A stretch of DNA of 64,000 nucleotides from Dyadobacter sp. NIV53 (GTDB lineage: Bacteria > Bacteroidota > Bacteroidia > Cytophagales > Spirosomataceae), in assembly GCF_019711195.1 (NCBI RefSeq), contig NZ_CP081299.1, positions 5,304,501 to 5,368,500 of the forward strand, in the 5' to 3' direction. The notes below the pieces were generated by a model. The model saw only the letters and a program-made list of their open reading frames with translations. It searched no databases and had not been told where the DNA came from. A program made the translations under genes and the position numbers. Of this stretch, positions 46,203-56,276 are shown in pieces (within the stretch, counting starts at the first letter, position 1; each line of letters opens with the position of its first letter).

Positions 46203-46994
46203 TCAAACCTCATGCATAGCCTTGTGTGATAATTCTTCTGCGTATTCTTTTCCCAGGTATTGATCAATAAAATAATGGGCTAAGTAAAGGATTGGTGTGA
46301 GAAGTACGGCCACCATACCTTTGTACAAATAATTAATGCTACCTACTGAAAAAACCTGCTTCATATCCCAGTTGCCAAACACATAAAATGCAATAGTGAT
46401 CACAACAAAGCTGTCTACCAATTGAGAAAACAATGTAGATCCTGTTGCCCTCAGCCACATAAACCGGCTTCCGGTTTTTCTGCGTAACCATGAAAAAACG
46501 AAAACATCGAGTAATTGCCCCAATAAAAAAGCAACAATAGAACCGATCATAATTCCCAATCCCTGATTAAAAACACGTGTAAATGCTTCGCTGATATTAA
46601 AAGGATGGCCTTCCTTGTCAGTATTATTGATGTCGAGCCAAAATTGTGCGGGAGGAAGTTTTGTGGCAATAAAAATGGTTATAAAGGTATAAACGATAAA
46701 TCCAGCGGTAAGAAAAGAAATACGTTTTACACCTTTTGTCCCAAAATATTCATTTATAATGTCGGAAGTAATAAATACGACAGGCCAGTTTACCACACCC
46801 GCAGTCATGTTAAAATCCAGTTTTTGCCCACCAATTAATAATTGAGCAGGCGGAACACCTAATAAACCTTCTACCGAGAAAATTTTTCCTCCTATAATTT
46901 CGGCTATCAGCGCATTCGTTAAAAAAATGCCGCAAAGCAGTAAAAATAATCGTTGTCTTTTAGCTTCCTGTACTGAATTGTCCGGTATGGTCAT
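46203..46994 (-). CDS. yhhQ: queuosine precursor transporter YhhQ (VUT family)
   Basis: 263-residue inner-membrane protein with six or so helices. Family marks are FLTNALIAEIIGGKIF, VVNWPVVFITSDIINEYFG (the SDIxNEYFG motif) and ATGSTLFSQLVDSFVVI. It imports preQ0/preQ1, the base used to make queuosine in tRNA anticodons. It is convergent with the methyltransferase gene. The downstream neighbour on this strand is the REP-like fragment. Confidence 0.92.
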   Translation of the reverse strand: MTIPDNSVQEAKRQRLFLLLCGIFLTNALIAEIIGGKIFSVEGLLGVPPAQLLIGGQKLDFNMTAGVVNWPVVFITSDIINEYFGTKGVKRISFLTAGFIVYTFITIFIATKLPPAQFWLDINNTDKEGHPFNISEAFTRVFNQGLGIMIGSIVAFLLGQLLDVFVFSWLRRKTGSRFMWLRATGSTLFSQLVDSFVVITIAFYVFGNWDMKQVFSVGSINYLYKGMVAVLLTPILYLAHYFIDQYLGKEYAEELSHKAMHEV

Positions 46995-47032
46995 GAAGTT
47001 GGCAGAGTCGGGAAATAGGTATTTTTATAATT

Positions 47033-47072
47033 TAATCTGGTAACTGAACATTTTGATTCAGTTACCAGATTA
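47033..47072 (-). terminator. perfect 16-bp hairpin after the aminotransferase
   Basis: TAATCTGGTAACTGAA and TTCAGTTACCAGATTA pair fully around an eight-base loop. On the minus strand it is followed by an AT-rich stretch rather than a pure T run. It lies between the aminotransferase stop and the yhhQ start. Confidence 0.75.
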
Positions 47073-47077
47073 ACAAT

Positions 47078-48322
47078 TTATGCAATGATTTCTTCCACGG
47101 TTCGGGAAGACATAACTCTTTTATTTTCAAGGAAATATTCTATTTTGTCCATTGCCTGGTTCAGCTCATCTACGGTTGGGAGTACCACAATCCTGAAATG
47201 GTCATCACTAATATAGTTAAAGCCTGTTCCGGGCACGACAAGTACTTTCTGATCACTTAACAGATCGTACACAAACTGTTCATCAGTTTTAAAACTAAAT
47301 TTTTTAAGATCAATTTTTGGAAAAACGTATAAAGAGCCTTTTGGTTTTACGCAGGTTATACCCGGAATGGATACCAATCGTTCATAAACTAAATTTATTT
47401 GTTTATAAAGTCTTCCTGTGGGTGCAACAAGTTCTTTAATACTTTGATAACCTCCCAATGCAGTTTGAATTGCGTATTGTGTAGGTACATTGGCACAAAG
47501 CCTTAAACTGGCCAATAATAAAAGCCCCTCAGTATAGGATTTTGCCTTATGCTTTGCACCGCTCAAAATCATCCAGCCACCTCTGAAACCTGCTGAACGG
47601 TAATTTTTTGACAAACCGCCATAAGAAACACATAATGTATCAGTTACAAGCGATCCCATTGGATAATGTACCGCTCCGTCATACAATATTTTGTCATATA
47701 TTTCATCAGAAAATATAATCAGGCCATGCTCCTCAGCCATTTTTGCAATTCGTACCAATACATCTTTTTCGTATACTGCACCCGTTGGATTATTCGGATT
47801 AATAAGTACAATGCCCTTAGTTCGGGAAGTAATCTTGGATTCCATGTCTTCTATATCCGGATTCCAGTCAGATTCTTCATCACATACGTAATGAACCGGT
47901 TTGCCACCGCTTAGTGCAATAGCTGCCGTCCAAAGTGGATAATCAGGAGACGGCACCAGAATTTCATCGCCGGGATTCAGCAATGCCTGCATAGAAAGCA
48001 AAATGAGCTCGCTTACACCATTTCCAATAAATATATCATTAATCTCTACGTCCTGAATACCAATCGTTTGTGTATAATGCATTACTGCTTTACGGGCCGC
48101 AAACAATCCTCGTGAATCCGAATAGCCTTGCGCATTACGGATATTCATGATAATGTCGTGAACAATTTCGTCAGGTGAATCAAAACCGAACGGGGCCGGA
48201 TTGCCGATATTCAGATTGTGAATTTTAAAACCGAGACTTTCCAGTTCAAGTGCTTTCTGGTATGTAGCACCCCGGATTTCGTATTTGAGATTGTTTAACC
48301 GCTGGCTTTTTAAAAATTCCAT
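47078..48322 (-). CDS. alaA: AlaA-type class I aminotransferase
   Basis: 414 residues, fold-type I PLP enzyme. It starts MEFLKSQRLNNLKYEIRG and shows LNIGNPAPFGF, ILVPSPDYPLWTAAI, LINPNNPTGAVY, the Asp/Tyr cofactor contacts in IIFSDEIYDKILYDG, the Schiff-base lysine in GGLSKNYRSAGFRGGW, and the substrate Arg region FRIVVLP. The wording fits alanine-synthesising transaminase AlaA (pyruvate plus glutamate). The ATG at 48322 is chosen because a -7 promoter element at 48350 would fall inside a longer reading frame that begins at 48352. Confidence 0.87.
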   Translation of the reverse strand: MEFLKSQRLNNLKYEIRGATYQKALELESLGFKIHNLNIGNPAPFGFDSPDEIVHDIIMNIRNAQGYSDSRGLFAARKAVMHYTQTIGIQDVEINDIFIGNGVSELILLSMQALLNPGDEILVPSPDYPLWTAAIALSGGKPVHYVCDEESDWNPDIEDMESKITSRTKGIVLINPNNPTGAVYEKDVLVRIAKMAEEHGLIIFSDEIYDKILYDGAVHYPMGSLVTDTLCVSYGGLSKNYRSAGFRGGWMILSGAKHKAKSYTEGLLLLASLRLCANVPTQYAIQTALGGYQSIKELVAPTGRLYKQINLVYERLVSIPGITCVKPKGSLYVFPKIDLKKFSFKTDEQFVYDLLSDQKVLVVPGTGFNYISDDHFRIVVLPTVDELNQAMDKIEYFLENKRVMSSRTVEEIIA

Positions 48323-48349
48323 AATGTGATAGACGATGGTATTGTTACC

Positions 48350-48357
48350 CAAAGTTA
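48350..48357 (-). promoter_or_regulatory. -7 element of the aminotransferase gene
   Basis: Minus-strand TAACTTTG, matching TAnnTTTG, about 28 bases before the ATG at 48322. The -33 element is weak (GTTTAC). Confidence 0.55.
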
Positions 48358-48788
48358 AAGGAATTTACTCATCTGTAAACGGTTTCATTTATTTCTTCTC
48401 CTCTTTTTGAAATAATTGTATTATTATCAGTTTAGTTAGTAATAAATAAATCCTTATAGTGCTGTTCCATAAGCTCTAACTGTAACATTTTTTAAATAAA
48501 AGTGGAACTTTTCAAATCGAATAAAGGAAATTAAATGCAACTAAATTTTACAAAAAGAGAGAAATATTACAAGATATATAATAAAGCATTTAATGGAAAA
48601 TATTGAAAATATTTCAATCGAAATATAAGTATGTTGTTATTTTTATATATAAACTGACAAAAAGATAATTCATTTATAATATACGTTTATGGATGAATAT
48701 TTTGTCGAATATTTATATATAATACTCGAATAGTGTTGATATAATACAATATAGCCAAATTATATTTTGAATAATTGGATAAATCCAT
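48358..48788. other. very AT-rich intergenic region
   Basis: About 430 bases with no gene or clear structure. It lies between the divergent aminotransferase and SusC promoters. Confidence 0.5.
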
Positions 48789-48818
48789 TGTAATATTTAT
48801 AACAAATATTAGATTTGT
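48789..48818 (+). promoter_or_regulatory. Bacteroidota promoter of the first SusCD operon
   Basis: TTG at 48789-48791, 19 bases, then TAGATTTG at 48811-48818. This fits TTG-N19-TAnnTTTG fully. The leader to the susC start is about 48 bases. Confidence 0.78.
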
Positions 48819-48872
48819 GACTGTAAATGCATGATCGTGCACTATTGTTTATCAAACTTTTAATCATTTTTT

Positions 48873-51800
48873 ATGAAAAAGTTTTTACAATTATTCATGG
48901 GATTCCTGCTTTTAAGTTTGCAGGTCTACGCCCAGGATGGTGAAGTGTCGGGTACTGTTACAGCGGATGACGGGGCTGCTTTGCCAGGAGTTAATATTAG
49001 CGTCAAAGGTACTACGCGGGGTGTGACTACAGATGTGGATGGGAAATACTCAATCTCTGCCGCCCGCGGGGCGACACTTGTCTTTTCTTTTGTGGGATAT
49101 GTTACACAAAATTTGGCGGTTGGAGCGCAATCTGTTATTAACGTACGTCTTGTTTCGGATTCACAGCAGTTGGGCGAGGTGGTTGTAACTGCACTTGGTA
49201 TTTCAAGAGAGAGGAAATCCATTGGTTACAGTACAGCAACGGTTTCCAATCTATCCATTACTGAGGCGAGGAATACCAGTGCGCTGGATGCGCTAAATGC
49301 CAGAGTACCGGGCCTTTCAGTATCAACGGCTTCCGGAGCTCCGGGTGCTTCCACTGTTCTGAACATTAGGGGTTTTAACTCCGTAACAGGAAATAATCAG
49401 CCTCTGTATGTGGTGGATGGTGTTCCTATGAACAACCGTGGAAATACGTCATCCACCAATGCGGCAAATGGCAATGATGATTTTAATCGCTCCATGGATT
49501 TTGGGAATCAGATGAATGATATAAACCCAAATGAAATCGAAAGTATCACTGTACTCAAAGGAATTTCTGCTTCTGCGTTGTATGGTAGCCGTGCCGCCAA
49601 TGGTGCAATCCTGATTACAACAAAAAAAGGCAAATCAGGAAAAACAACTGTCGATTTTTCCAGTTCGATTGCGCAAACACAGGTTTTGCGAGTGCCACAT
49701 TTGCAAAATACCTACGGACAGGGATGGAGTGGTTTGTTTGACCGTATAGAAAATGGTTCGTGGGGACCCAAAATGGATGGCGAAACCCGTCTATGGGGCA
49801 ATGTTGTTGATAATTCACAGCTGTATAAATCATTTTCACCTCAAAAGGACAATCTGAAAGATTTCCTTGACCGGGGTTACGAATGGAATAGCAGCCTAGC
49901 AGTTGCAGGTGGAACTGAGGTTGCTAATTATCGTATTTCTTATTCTTATGCAGATGCAGACGGTATTATTCCAACCAATGCTGACTCTTACCAGAGGCAT
50001 ACCATCGGCGTTAACGGCGGTTTAAAACTGAATAAGTTTACTACGAATGCCAATGTAAATTATGTACATAAAGATCAGAAAGCTGTTGCAACCGGACAAG
50101 GAAATGATGCAGGTGCGGGGAAGGTACTCTGGCAGGAAATTATCCAGATCCCCAGAGATCATTCTATAGTAGATTCAAAAGGTTATGCAGATCCAAACAA
50201 TCCATTTAGTAAGTTTTACAGTCTGGATAATTATTTTACTCCTTACGCACAAAACCCTTACTGGACTTTATACAATCAGGGCAATGATTATGCGGAGGAC
50301 CGTGTTTTTGGAAACCTGGAATTTAAATATGACATTCTCAAAAGCCTGAATATTCTATGGAGAGTTGGTGGTGATTATTCTGATGCTTTCCAGAAAGACT
50401 GGGGAAATGTTGGCAAAATTACACCCGGAACTCCTAACAGCTCAGCCAATGATGTTTTTGGCAGCGTTTCCCAACTTGCCAGAGGTAACCGCCAGTTTAA
50501 CAGTGATCTTCTTTTAAATTTTAACAGCAACATTGGCAGCCGTCTTGATGTTCAGGCTTTTATTGGACATAATATCAATCAGCGTACTGCCTTTACGCAA
50601 TATGCCAGTGTAACCAACCTGGATTTACCTGGTTTTTATAATTTAAAAAACAGCTCAGTTACGCCAACAACTTTTACAACCGAGAGTACACGCAGGTTGG
50701 TTGGAATTTACGGAACAGCCACTTTCGGCTTTGATCACTGGTTATTTTTGACACTTGGTGCCAGAAATGACTGGACCAGTACATTGCCACAGGGAAAAAA
50801 TTCCTACTTCTATCCAAGTGCGAGTATCAGTGCTGTGCTTTCGGATGTATTTAAACTACCCGCTGAAATTCCATTTGTTAAGGTTCGCTTTGCTGCGGCT
50901 TCTGCGGGTAACGATGCCGATCCATATCAAGTGCTTCCGGTTTATGCTTCCGGTAGCGTAAGTACAGGTGGATTTGGTACTATCGAATTCCCGTTTGGAG
51001 GTATTAATGCGTATGAGGTAGCAAACAATCCGGGAAACCTGAACTTAAAACCGGAAATTTCAAATGAATATGAAGTTGGGTTGGAACTTGGTTTCTTTGG
51101 AAAAAGAGTTGGACTGGAAGCCAGTTATTATGATAAAGTTACCAAAAACCAGATCATCAATTTAAACCTTGAACCTGCAACCGGTTATCAAAATCAAACT
51201 GTTAATTTAGGACAGGTTAGAAATAAAGGGATTGAGGCTATGCTTACACTTGTTCCCGTTCGTACGGATAAAGTAGAGTGGGGGATTAATTTTAATTACA
51301 ATAAAATTAATAATAAAGTTGAAGCACTTGGTCTGTCAGACAGTACAAGCATTTTGCTGAACAGCAGCTACGATGTCAAATTACGGGCAGTTGTAGGACA
51401 GCCACTTGGCGCTATTTATTCCCCTGATGTGCTGCGTGACCCTGCAACCGGAGCTACAATCGTAAATCCTGAAACCGGCTTGCCTCTGGTTGATCCCAAA
51501 GAACATTATAGGGGCTCCATCAATCCTGACTTCACTATGGGCGTCGGTACTTACATTGATTATAAAGGGTTTAGATTAAGTGCTAATGCGGATTACCGTA
51601 AAGGTGGAGTATTCTATTCTTATACGGCGCGGCTGAATTATTTTAATGGCAATGCGTATGAGTCACAGTACAATGACAGGGAACCTTTTATTATTCCGGG
51701 ATCAGTCGCTCAGCTTCCTGATGGCAGTCTGGTTGAAAATACCATGCCAATTTCCAGGTCACAAATGGCTACATATTACGGTGTAAATGATGCATACCAG

Positions 51801-52070
51801 TTTCATCATGTACTGCCAAAGACCTTCTTTAAGCTTAGAAATGTAGCGCTGAATTATACTATTCCCAAAGCCTTTCTGACTAAAATGCCTATTCGTGCCG
51901 CATCATTGGGTGTATTTGGCCGCAACCTTCTTTTATGGACACCGAAGAAAAATCATTACGTAGATCCTGAGGCTAATACTTTCGGTACGAATCTTAAAAA
52001 TCTGTATGGGGAATTTGCTGCCGGCCCATCAACTGCAAGCTATGGTGTTCAGTTAAACTTATCATTTTAA
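48873..52070 (+). CDS. SusC/RagA TonB-linked outer-membrane transporter (locus 1)
   Basis: 1065 residues. Signal peptide (FLLLSLQVYAQ), then a carboxypeptidase-like domain (about 25-100: VSGTVTADDGAALPGVNISV, SISAARGATLVFSFVGY), the TonB-box/plug start (LGEVVVTALGI), the plug (GRFNSV-type wording NIRGFNSVTGNNQPLYVVDG, then ESITVLKGISASALYGSRA) and a 22-strand barrel. It takes up a glycan or peptide together with the SusD lipoprotein 11 bases downstream. There is no N-terminal STN domain, so no direct anti-sigma signalling is expected. The substrate is unknown; no hydrolase or regulator is in the locus. Confidence 0.95.
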   Translation: MKKFLQLFMGFLLLSLQVYAQDGEVSGTVTADDGAALPGVNISVKGTTRGVTTDVDGKYSISAARGATLVFSFVGYVTQNLAVGAQSVINVRLVSDSQQLGEVVVTALGISRERKSIGYSTATVSNLSITEARNTSALDALNARVPGLSVSTASGAPGASTVLNIRGFNSVTGNNQPLYVVDGVPMNNRGNTSSTNAANGNDDFNRSMDFGNQMNDINPNEIESITVLKGISASALYGSRAANGAILITTKKGKSGKTTVDFSSSIAQTQVLRVPHLQNTYGQGWSGLFDRIENGSWGPKMDGETRLWGNVVDNSQLYKSFSPQKDNLKDFLDRGYEWNSSLAVAGGTEVANYRISYSYADADGIIPTNADSYQRHTIGVNGGLKLNKFTTNANVNYVHKDQKAVATGQGNDAGAGKVLWQEIIQIPRDHSIVDSKGYADPNNPFSKFYSLDNYFTPYAQNPYWTLYNQGNDYAEDRVFGNLEFKYDILKSLNILWRVGGDYSDAFQKDWGNVGKITPGTPNSSANDVFGSVSQLARGNRQFNSDLLLNFNSNIGSRLDVQAFIGHNINQRTAFTQYASVTNLDLPGFYNLKNSSVTPTTFTTESTRRLVGIYGTATFGFDHWLFLTLGARNDWTSTLPQGKNSYFYPSASISAVLSDVFKLPAEIPFVKVRFAAASAGNDADPYQVLPVYASGSVSTGGFGTIEFPFGGINAYEVANNPGNLNLKPEISNEYEVGLELGFFGKRVGLEASYYDKVTKNQIINLNLEPATGYQNQTVNLGQVRNKGIEAMLTLVPVRTDKVEWGINFNYNKINNKVEALGLSDSTSILLNSSYDVKLRAVVGQPLGAIYSPDVLRDPATGATIVNPETGLPLVDPKEHYRGSINPDFTMGVGTYIDYKGFRLSANADYRKGGVFYSYTARLNYFNGNAYESQYNDREPFIIPGSVAQLPDGSLVENTMPISRSQMATYYGVNDAYQFHHVLPKTFFKLRNVALNYTIPKAFLTKMPIRAASLGVFGRNLLLWTPKKNHYVDPEANTFGTNLKNLYGEFAAGPSTASYGVQLNLSF

Positions 52071-52081
52071 CCAGATCAAAG

Positions 52082-53569
52082 ATGAAAAGTATATCAAAAT
52101 ATAGTTTACTGCTTCTTGGTGCACTATCACTCGGTTCCTGTAACGACTGGCTGGATGTAAATGTAGACCCGAATAATCCAACCAATGTCGGACCTGAATA
52201 TGTATTACCTGCTGCACAGGCATCAATCATGGCTGTGACAGGCGGTAGTTTTGCGATCATTGGCGGAATATGGGCGCAACACTGGACACAAGCCCACGTG
52301 AGTACGCAGTATAAAACGATAGATTCTTATGATTTGCAGCCGGCGGATTACAATAATTCCTGGACAGAATTGTATGCAGGCGGACTGAATGATTTTGAAG
52401 ATGTAAAACGCAAAGCAACAGAATCGGGTAATCATAATCTCGTACTTCAGGCAGTAGCTGGACAAACGTATGGATTTCAGATACTGGCAGACTGGTTTGA
52501 TAAAATTCCATTGAGCGAAGCTTTACAGATTGATGGAACCAGAACACCAAAATATGATGAAGGCCCGGCTATTTATGCGGAACTGCTGAAACGGCTAGAT
52601 GATGCATTGGCATTGGATTTTGATAACGGGAAATCTACCCAGGTATCATCAGATTTGGTTTTTGGTACACTAAGCCAGGCTGAACAGATTACACAATGGA
52701 GACGTTTTGCCAATACACTCAAACTGAAAATGTACCTGCGACAAATCAACAGTGCTAACTCAGCAGCGGCACTGGCAGCTATCCAGACCATGCTTACCAA
52801 TAATACGGAATTTCTTACAACCCATGCTTCAATCACTGCTTTTGTAGATGAACCCGGCCGAAGTAATCCGCTTTATGAAAGTAATGTGCGCCAGTTGAAC
52901 ACGGCAACAAATCTTCGGCTTAGTAAAACCTTGCAGTCCTACCTTGAAATTAATAAGGATCTGGCGCGGTTGAATGCATATTTTACTCCGGGGACTTCTG
53001 GTCAGTATGGTTTGGCACAGGGAGATTTTGATGTCAGTACCACAGTTGTTGCTCCCAATGTGCCAAGTGTTTCAAAATTATCAGCTACTGATCCTTTCTA
53101 TTTCTTTAGTCTTGATGAAGTAGACTTTATGCTGTCGGAAGCTTACCTGCGTACAGGTAATAATGTTCAGGCCAAGACATTTTATGATCAAGGTGTTGCA
53201 GCTGCTTATGCTAAATTCAATCTGGCTTTTGATGCATCCCGGATTTCCACAGGTGGGGTTTATGCATTTCCTGTTGCCGGTACAACCGAAGCAAAGCTGA
53301 AAGCGATAATGTATCAGAAATGGGTAGCGATGTACAAACAGGGCTACGAATCTTTCTGGGATCAGGCACGTACAGGTTATCCCGAAATTTCAGCAGTTCC
53401 TGCATCGAATGCAAGTTATATTCCGGGGCAATGGACCTATGCAGTTAATGGCGTGACAGGAAGGCTTTTTCCAAAAAGAATACTTTATACTTCTGCATCA
53501 CGCGATGTAAATCCGGGAAATACACCTGCACCGGCAAAAGTTACTGACAAAATCTGGTGGATGAAGTAA
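52082..53569 (+). CDS. SusD/RagB-family surface lipoprotein (locus 1)
   Basis: 495 residues with a lipoprotein signal (LLLGALSLGSC, C20). It belongs to the second SusD type common in Cytophagales: NDWLDVNVDPNNPTNV start, YVLPAAQASIM, GQTYGFQILADWFDKIPLSEAL and a C-terminal YKQGYESFWDQARTGYPE. It forms the lid of the SusC transporter directly upstream. The two genes are almost contiguous and surely co-transcribed. Confidence 0.94.
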   Translation: MKSISKYSLLLLGALSLGSCNDWLDVNVDPNNPTNVGPEYVLPAAQASIMAVTGGSFAIIGGIWAQHWTQAHVSTQYKTIDSYDLQPADYNNSWTELYAGGLNDFEDVKRKATESGNHNLVLQAVAGQTYGFQILADWFDKIPLSEALQIDGTRTPKYDEGPAIYAELLKRLDDALALDFDNGKSTQVSSDLVFGTLSQAEQITQWRRFANTLKLKMYLRQINSANSAAALAAIQTMLTNNTEFLTTHASITAFVDEPGRSNPLYESNVRQLNTATNLRLSKTLQSYLEINKDLARLNAYFTPGTSGQYGLAQGDFDVSTTVVAPNVPSVSKLSATDPFYFFSLDEVDFMLSEAYLRTGNNVQAKTFYDQGVAAAYAKFNLAFDASRISTGGVYAFPVAGTTEAKLKAIMYQKWVAMYKQGYESFWDQARTGYPEISAVPASNASYIPGQWTYAVNGVTGRLFPKRILYTSASRDVNPGNTPAPAKVTDKIWWMK

Positions 53570-53591
53570 ACAGTTTAATTATCAAAAGATC

Positions 53592-54227
53592 ATGATAAAA
53601 GAAATCAGGTATATAGCCATAGTGATTTTTGCAGGAATATTTTTTGCCTGCGAACCCGATAAAACCAGCGAGGATATATCAAACATTACTTTTTTTCCGG
53701 TTATCACTTTAAAAGGTGAACAATGGGAACAAATAACGCTTGGGACGAAATACACCGATCCAGGTGTGGATGTCAAAGAAGGTGAAACGGATATTACGGC
53801 CAAAGTGACTGGTACTGTGGACGAAAAAACAGCAGGAGTTTATGTGCTCCAGTATGATGCAGTAAACAAGGATGGGTACTCATCCAGGGAATACCGATAC
53901 GTAGGAGTGATAGACCCCGCTATAAAAGGAACAGATATTACGGGTGCTTATAAAAGGAATGCCGGTGAAATGGGGATTTCTAATGTAACAAAGGTGAGCG
54001 GTAACCTTTATCACACTGATAATATTGGAGGTGTGGCAATTCCGAATGCCGGATTAGGCGTGTATTTTTATTATTATGCAAAAGGTAAACTTGGCGTCCC
54101 GTTTCAGTTAACACCCGGCAATTCTTTTGAAGCTACCAACGGAGCAGTCGTTGAAGGAGTACAATATAGCTGGATCGTAATCAATGCCGGCTATGGTACC
54201 GCAGTCCGTACATTTATCAAACAATAA
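53592..54227 (+). CDS. DUF5011/DUF5012-type Ig-like lipoprotein
   Basis: 211 residues, lipoprotein signal (VIFAGIFFAC, C20). Residues about 35-105 form a bacterial Ig-like DUF5011 domain (GEQWEQITLGTKYTDPGVDV, AGVYVLQYDAVNKDGY). The remaining half resembles the DUF5012 part of SusE-like surface proteins. It follows the SusD gene by 22 bases and is the third gene of the operon, probably a surface-exposed accessory binding protein. The ligand is unknown. Confidence 0.82.
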   Translation: MIKEIRYIAIVIFAGIFFACEPDKTSEDISNITFFPVITLKGEQWEQITLGTKYTDPGVDVKEGETDITAKVTGTVDEKTAGVYVLQYDAVNKDGYSSREYRYVGVIDPAIKGTDITGAYKRNAGEMGISNVTKVSGNLYHTDNIGGVAIPNAGLGVYFYYYAKGKLGVPFQLTPGNSFEATNGAVVEGVQYSWIVINAGYGTAVRTFIKQ

Positions 54228-54239
54228 CCATTCGTGAAC

Positions 54240-54719
54240 ATGAGATACGCTAAATATGCAGGTATTTTTTTGGTTTTTGGAATGCTTTCCTGCGACGCAG
54301 GCAATGAACCTGATATCCAGGGAACAAAATTAAAAGCCATGACTGGTGAGTGGTGGATTGTAATTTCAAGCGGTGGAGATACATTCCCAGGTTATCATTT
54401 AATTACTACTTCCAATACTGCGGCTAACAATGAAACAGACTTGTTGCTTGACGATGGTGAGTTATGGCCCGCAAAGGTGGTAACAAAAGTGAATTTAGCT
54501 GCTATGACTTTTGATGCAGCGTCCAATCTTTCCAACATGTATGATGACTCCATTGCTGTTTCTATTACAGAAGGGAAAATTTTAAAAAATGCCGCAACGA
54601 CTACCGGAGGAAATAAAACAGATTCGATTTATGTTCAGTTTGAATTTTCTGATGATCCCGGAACAAAATATGAATATGCCGGATATCGTCGTACAGGATT
54701 TCGTGAAGATGAGCATTGA
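54240..54719 (+). CDS. Lipid_bd-family (BT-type) lipoprotein
   Basis: 159 residues from the ATG at 54240; a GTG two codons earlier is possible. Lipoprotein signal GIFLVFGMLSC (C18). The mature part (KAMTGEWWIVISSGGD, NETDLLLDDGELWPAKVV) resembles the lipid-binding lipocalin-like family found in Bacteroidota SusCD loci; the family name comes from structure, and the real ligand is unknown. It is the last gene of locus 1 and starts 12 bases after the Ig-like gene. A strong terminator follows. Confidence 0.78.
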   Translation: MRYAKYAGIFLVFGMLSCDAGNEPDIQGTKLKAMTGEWWIVISSGGDTFPGYHLITTSNTAANNETDLLLDDGELWPAKVVTKVNLAAMTFDAASNLSNMYDDSIAVSITEGKILKNAATTTGGNKTDSIYVQFEFSDDPGTKYEYAGYRRTGFREDEH

Positions 54720-54737
54720 TTGACAGTTTTTAGAATT

Positions 54738-54777
54738 AAAAAAGGGATGAAGTCATGATTGACTTCATCCCTTTTTT
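54738..54777. terminator. bidirectional terminator between two SusCD loci
   Basis: The arms at 54738-54755 and 54760-54777 pair over 18 bases (AAGGGATGAAGTCA with TGACTTCATCCCTT inside A and T runs) around a four-base loop. It serves both convergent operons. Confidence 0.93.
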
Positions 54778-54796
54778 AAAACGCAATAGCTAAATA

Positions 54797-56242
54797 TTAT
54801 TTATCCCACCAAACTTTTGTATACTGGTCATCAGCACCCTGAGAACTTACTACTGCCTGATAGTTTACTTTGTTAAGCGTATTTTCAGTTACCGGATAAG
54901 CTAGTCTGCGAGGAATCTCAGTACCTCCGTTCAATGTAGCAGCCGCTGGTTTCAAAACAGGAAAACCAGTTCTTCTCCATTCAGACCATGCTTCAGTTCC
55001 CTGGTAGAAAAGAGCAATCCATCTTTGGTTACCAATTTTCTCTAAAGCAGTTGCTTCTGCATAAGCGACATCCGGCATAGCAAGATATGCTTTCGCTGCA
55101 GCTTCTGTGTAACCTGTACCCATCCATTGTTGCAATGAGGCAGTAACTGCAGCCTCATAAAGTGTTTTTGCATTACCAGTTGTCCAGCCAAGTTTGGCAG
55201 CTTCAGCCTGTGCAAAAAGTACCTCAGCGTATGTCATTACATTTATAGCAGAATTTTGCTGAGCCAAGATTGTGCCAATTAGTGAAACATCCTGAGCTTT
55301 TGTACCACCCAATGCATAAGGAACCCCTACATATTCGCCATTGATATTTTTAGCGGCCAGGAATGGTAATCTTGGATCAGCTACTTTTTTCAGGTAATTA
55401 ACAAAAACATCGCTTAAAGCATAGTCCTTTCTGTTAGTCACTGTATAGTTGTTGTAAAGAGGATTCTCATTATTGGATTCAGATAAATATTTATACTGAA
55501 CATTATCTGCGTTAGAAGTAAAAACTCCGTCAGCAAGTGCAGCAACAAATTCTTGTTTCCCCATATCAGGTTTCACTTTAGATAAACGAAGCGCTGCGAT
55601 CAGACGTAAAGAATTAGCAAATTTTTTCCATTTTGCAGTATCACCACTTAATAGAATATCACCTGTAAAAGCTTTGCCGCCATCAAACTGTGCTGCTGCT
55701 TCTTTCCATTCTTTAAACAAGTCTGTATAAATTGCTTCCTGCTTATCAAAAGCAGGTGTAAAATCTTCATCACCTTTAAGTGCCTCTGAATAAGGGATAT
55801 CACCCCAACGATCCGTCATCCATTGAAAGAAATAAGCTTTCAGAATTCTTGCCGTTGCAATTTGATTTGCATTTGAACCGTTTGCAGCTGCACTGGTTGC
55901 AGTTGCCTCGTTAGAATTCAGATCAATAATGTGCTGAAGATTTACAAGCGGTCCGGAATACCAGGCATTGTAACTAAAGTTGATCGTTTTGTATTTTGAA
56001 TCCTCGATATAGGTAATGTCGCCAAACTGCTGAACATACATAGCCGGAACTATATTCGCAGCTCCGGAACCAACCTGAGCATTGATAGTTCCAACATTAC
56101 GTATTGCTCCTGTTAGTAAGCCAGATGTACTTGGCGATGACGGACTATTTGTATTGACATTCGTATCTCCAAAATCACTACATCCGAAGAGTGAAGTAAT
56201 TAAGGTAATTGCTAGGATTGGTTTTTGCCAGTATTTTTTCAT
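54797..56242 (-). CDS. SusD/RagB-family surface lipoprotein (locus 2)
   Basis: 481 residues with a lipoprotein signal (AITLITSLFGC, C21). It has the same SusD subtype as locus 1: NTNSPSSPSTSGLLTGA, ARILKAYFFQWMTDRWGDIP, YSEALKGDEDFTPAFDKQE and LFYQGTEAWSEWRRTGFPVL. It follows its SusC by 34 bases. It is the last gene of this operon; no accessory lipoprotein follows, unlike locus 1. Confidence 0.94.
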   Translation of the reverse strand: MKKYWQKPILAITLITSLFGCSDFGDTNVNTNSPSSPSTSGLLTGAIRNVGTINAQVGSGAANIVPAMYVQQFGDITYIEDSKYKTINFSYNAWYSGPLVNLQHIIDLNSNEATATSAAANGSNANQIATARILKAYFFQWMTDRWGDIPYSEALKGDEDFTPAFDKQEAIYTDLFKEWKEAAAQFDGGKAFTGDILLSGDTAKWKKFANSLRLIAALRLSKVKPDMGKQEFVAALADGVFTSNADNVQYKYLSESNNENPLYNNYTVTNRKDYALSDVFVNYLKKVADPRLPFLAAKNINGEYVGVPYALGGTKAQDVSLIGTILAQQNSAINVMTYAEVLFAQAEAAKLGWTTGNAKTLYEAAVTASLQQWMGTGYTEAAAKAYLAMPDVAYAEATALEKIGNQRWIALFYQGTEAWSEWRRTGFPVLKPAAATLNGGTEIPRRLAYPVTENTLNKVNYQAVVSSQGADDQYTKVWWDK

Positions 56243-56276
56243 GATTGATTTTATTTCTTTGGTTAAATAGCTATGA

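Noticed and set aside
47078..48352. A start at 48352 for the aminotransferase
   Set aside because: The -7 element TAACTTTG at 48350-48357 would lie inside the coding region, and the family begins at MEFLKSQRL (48322).
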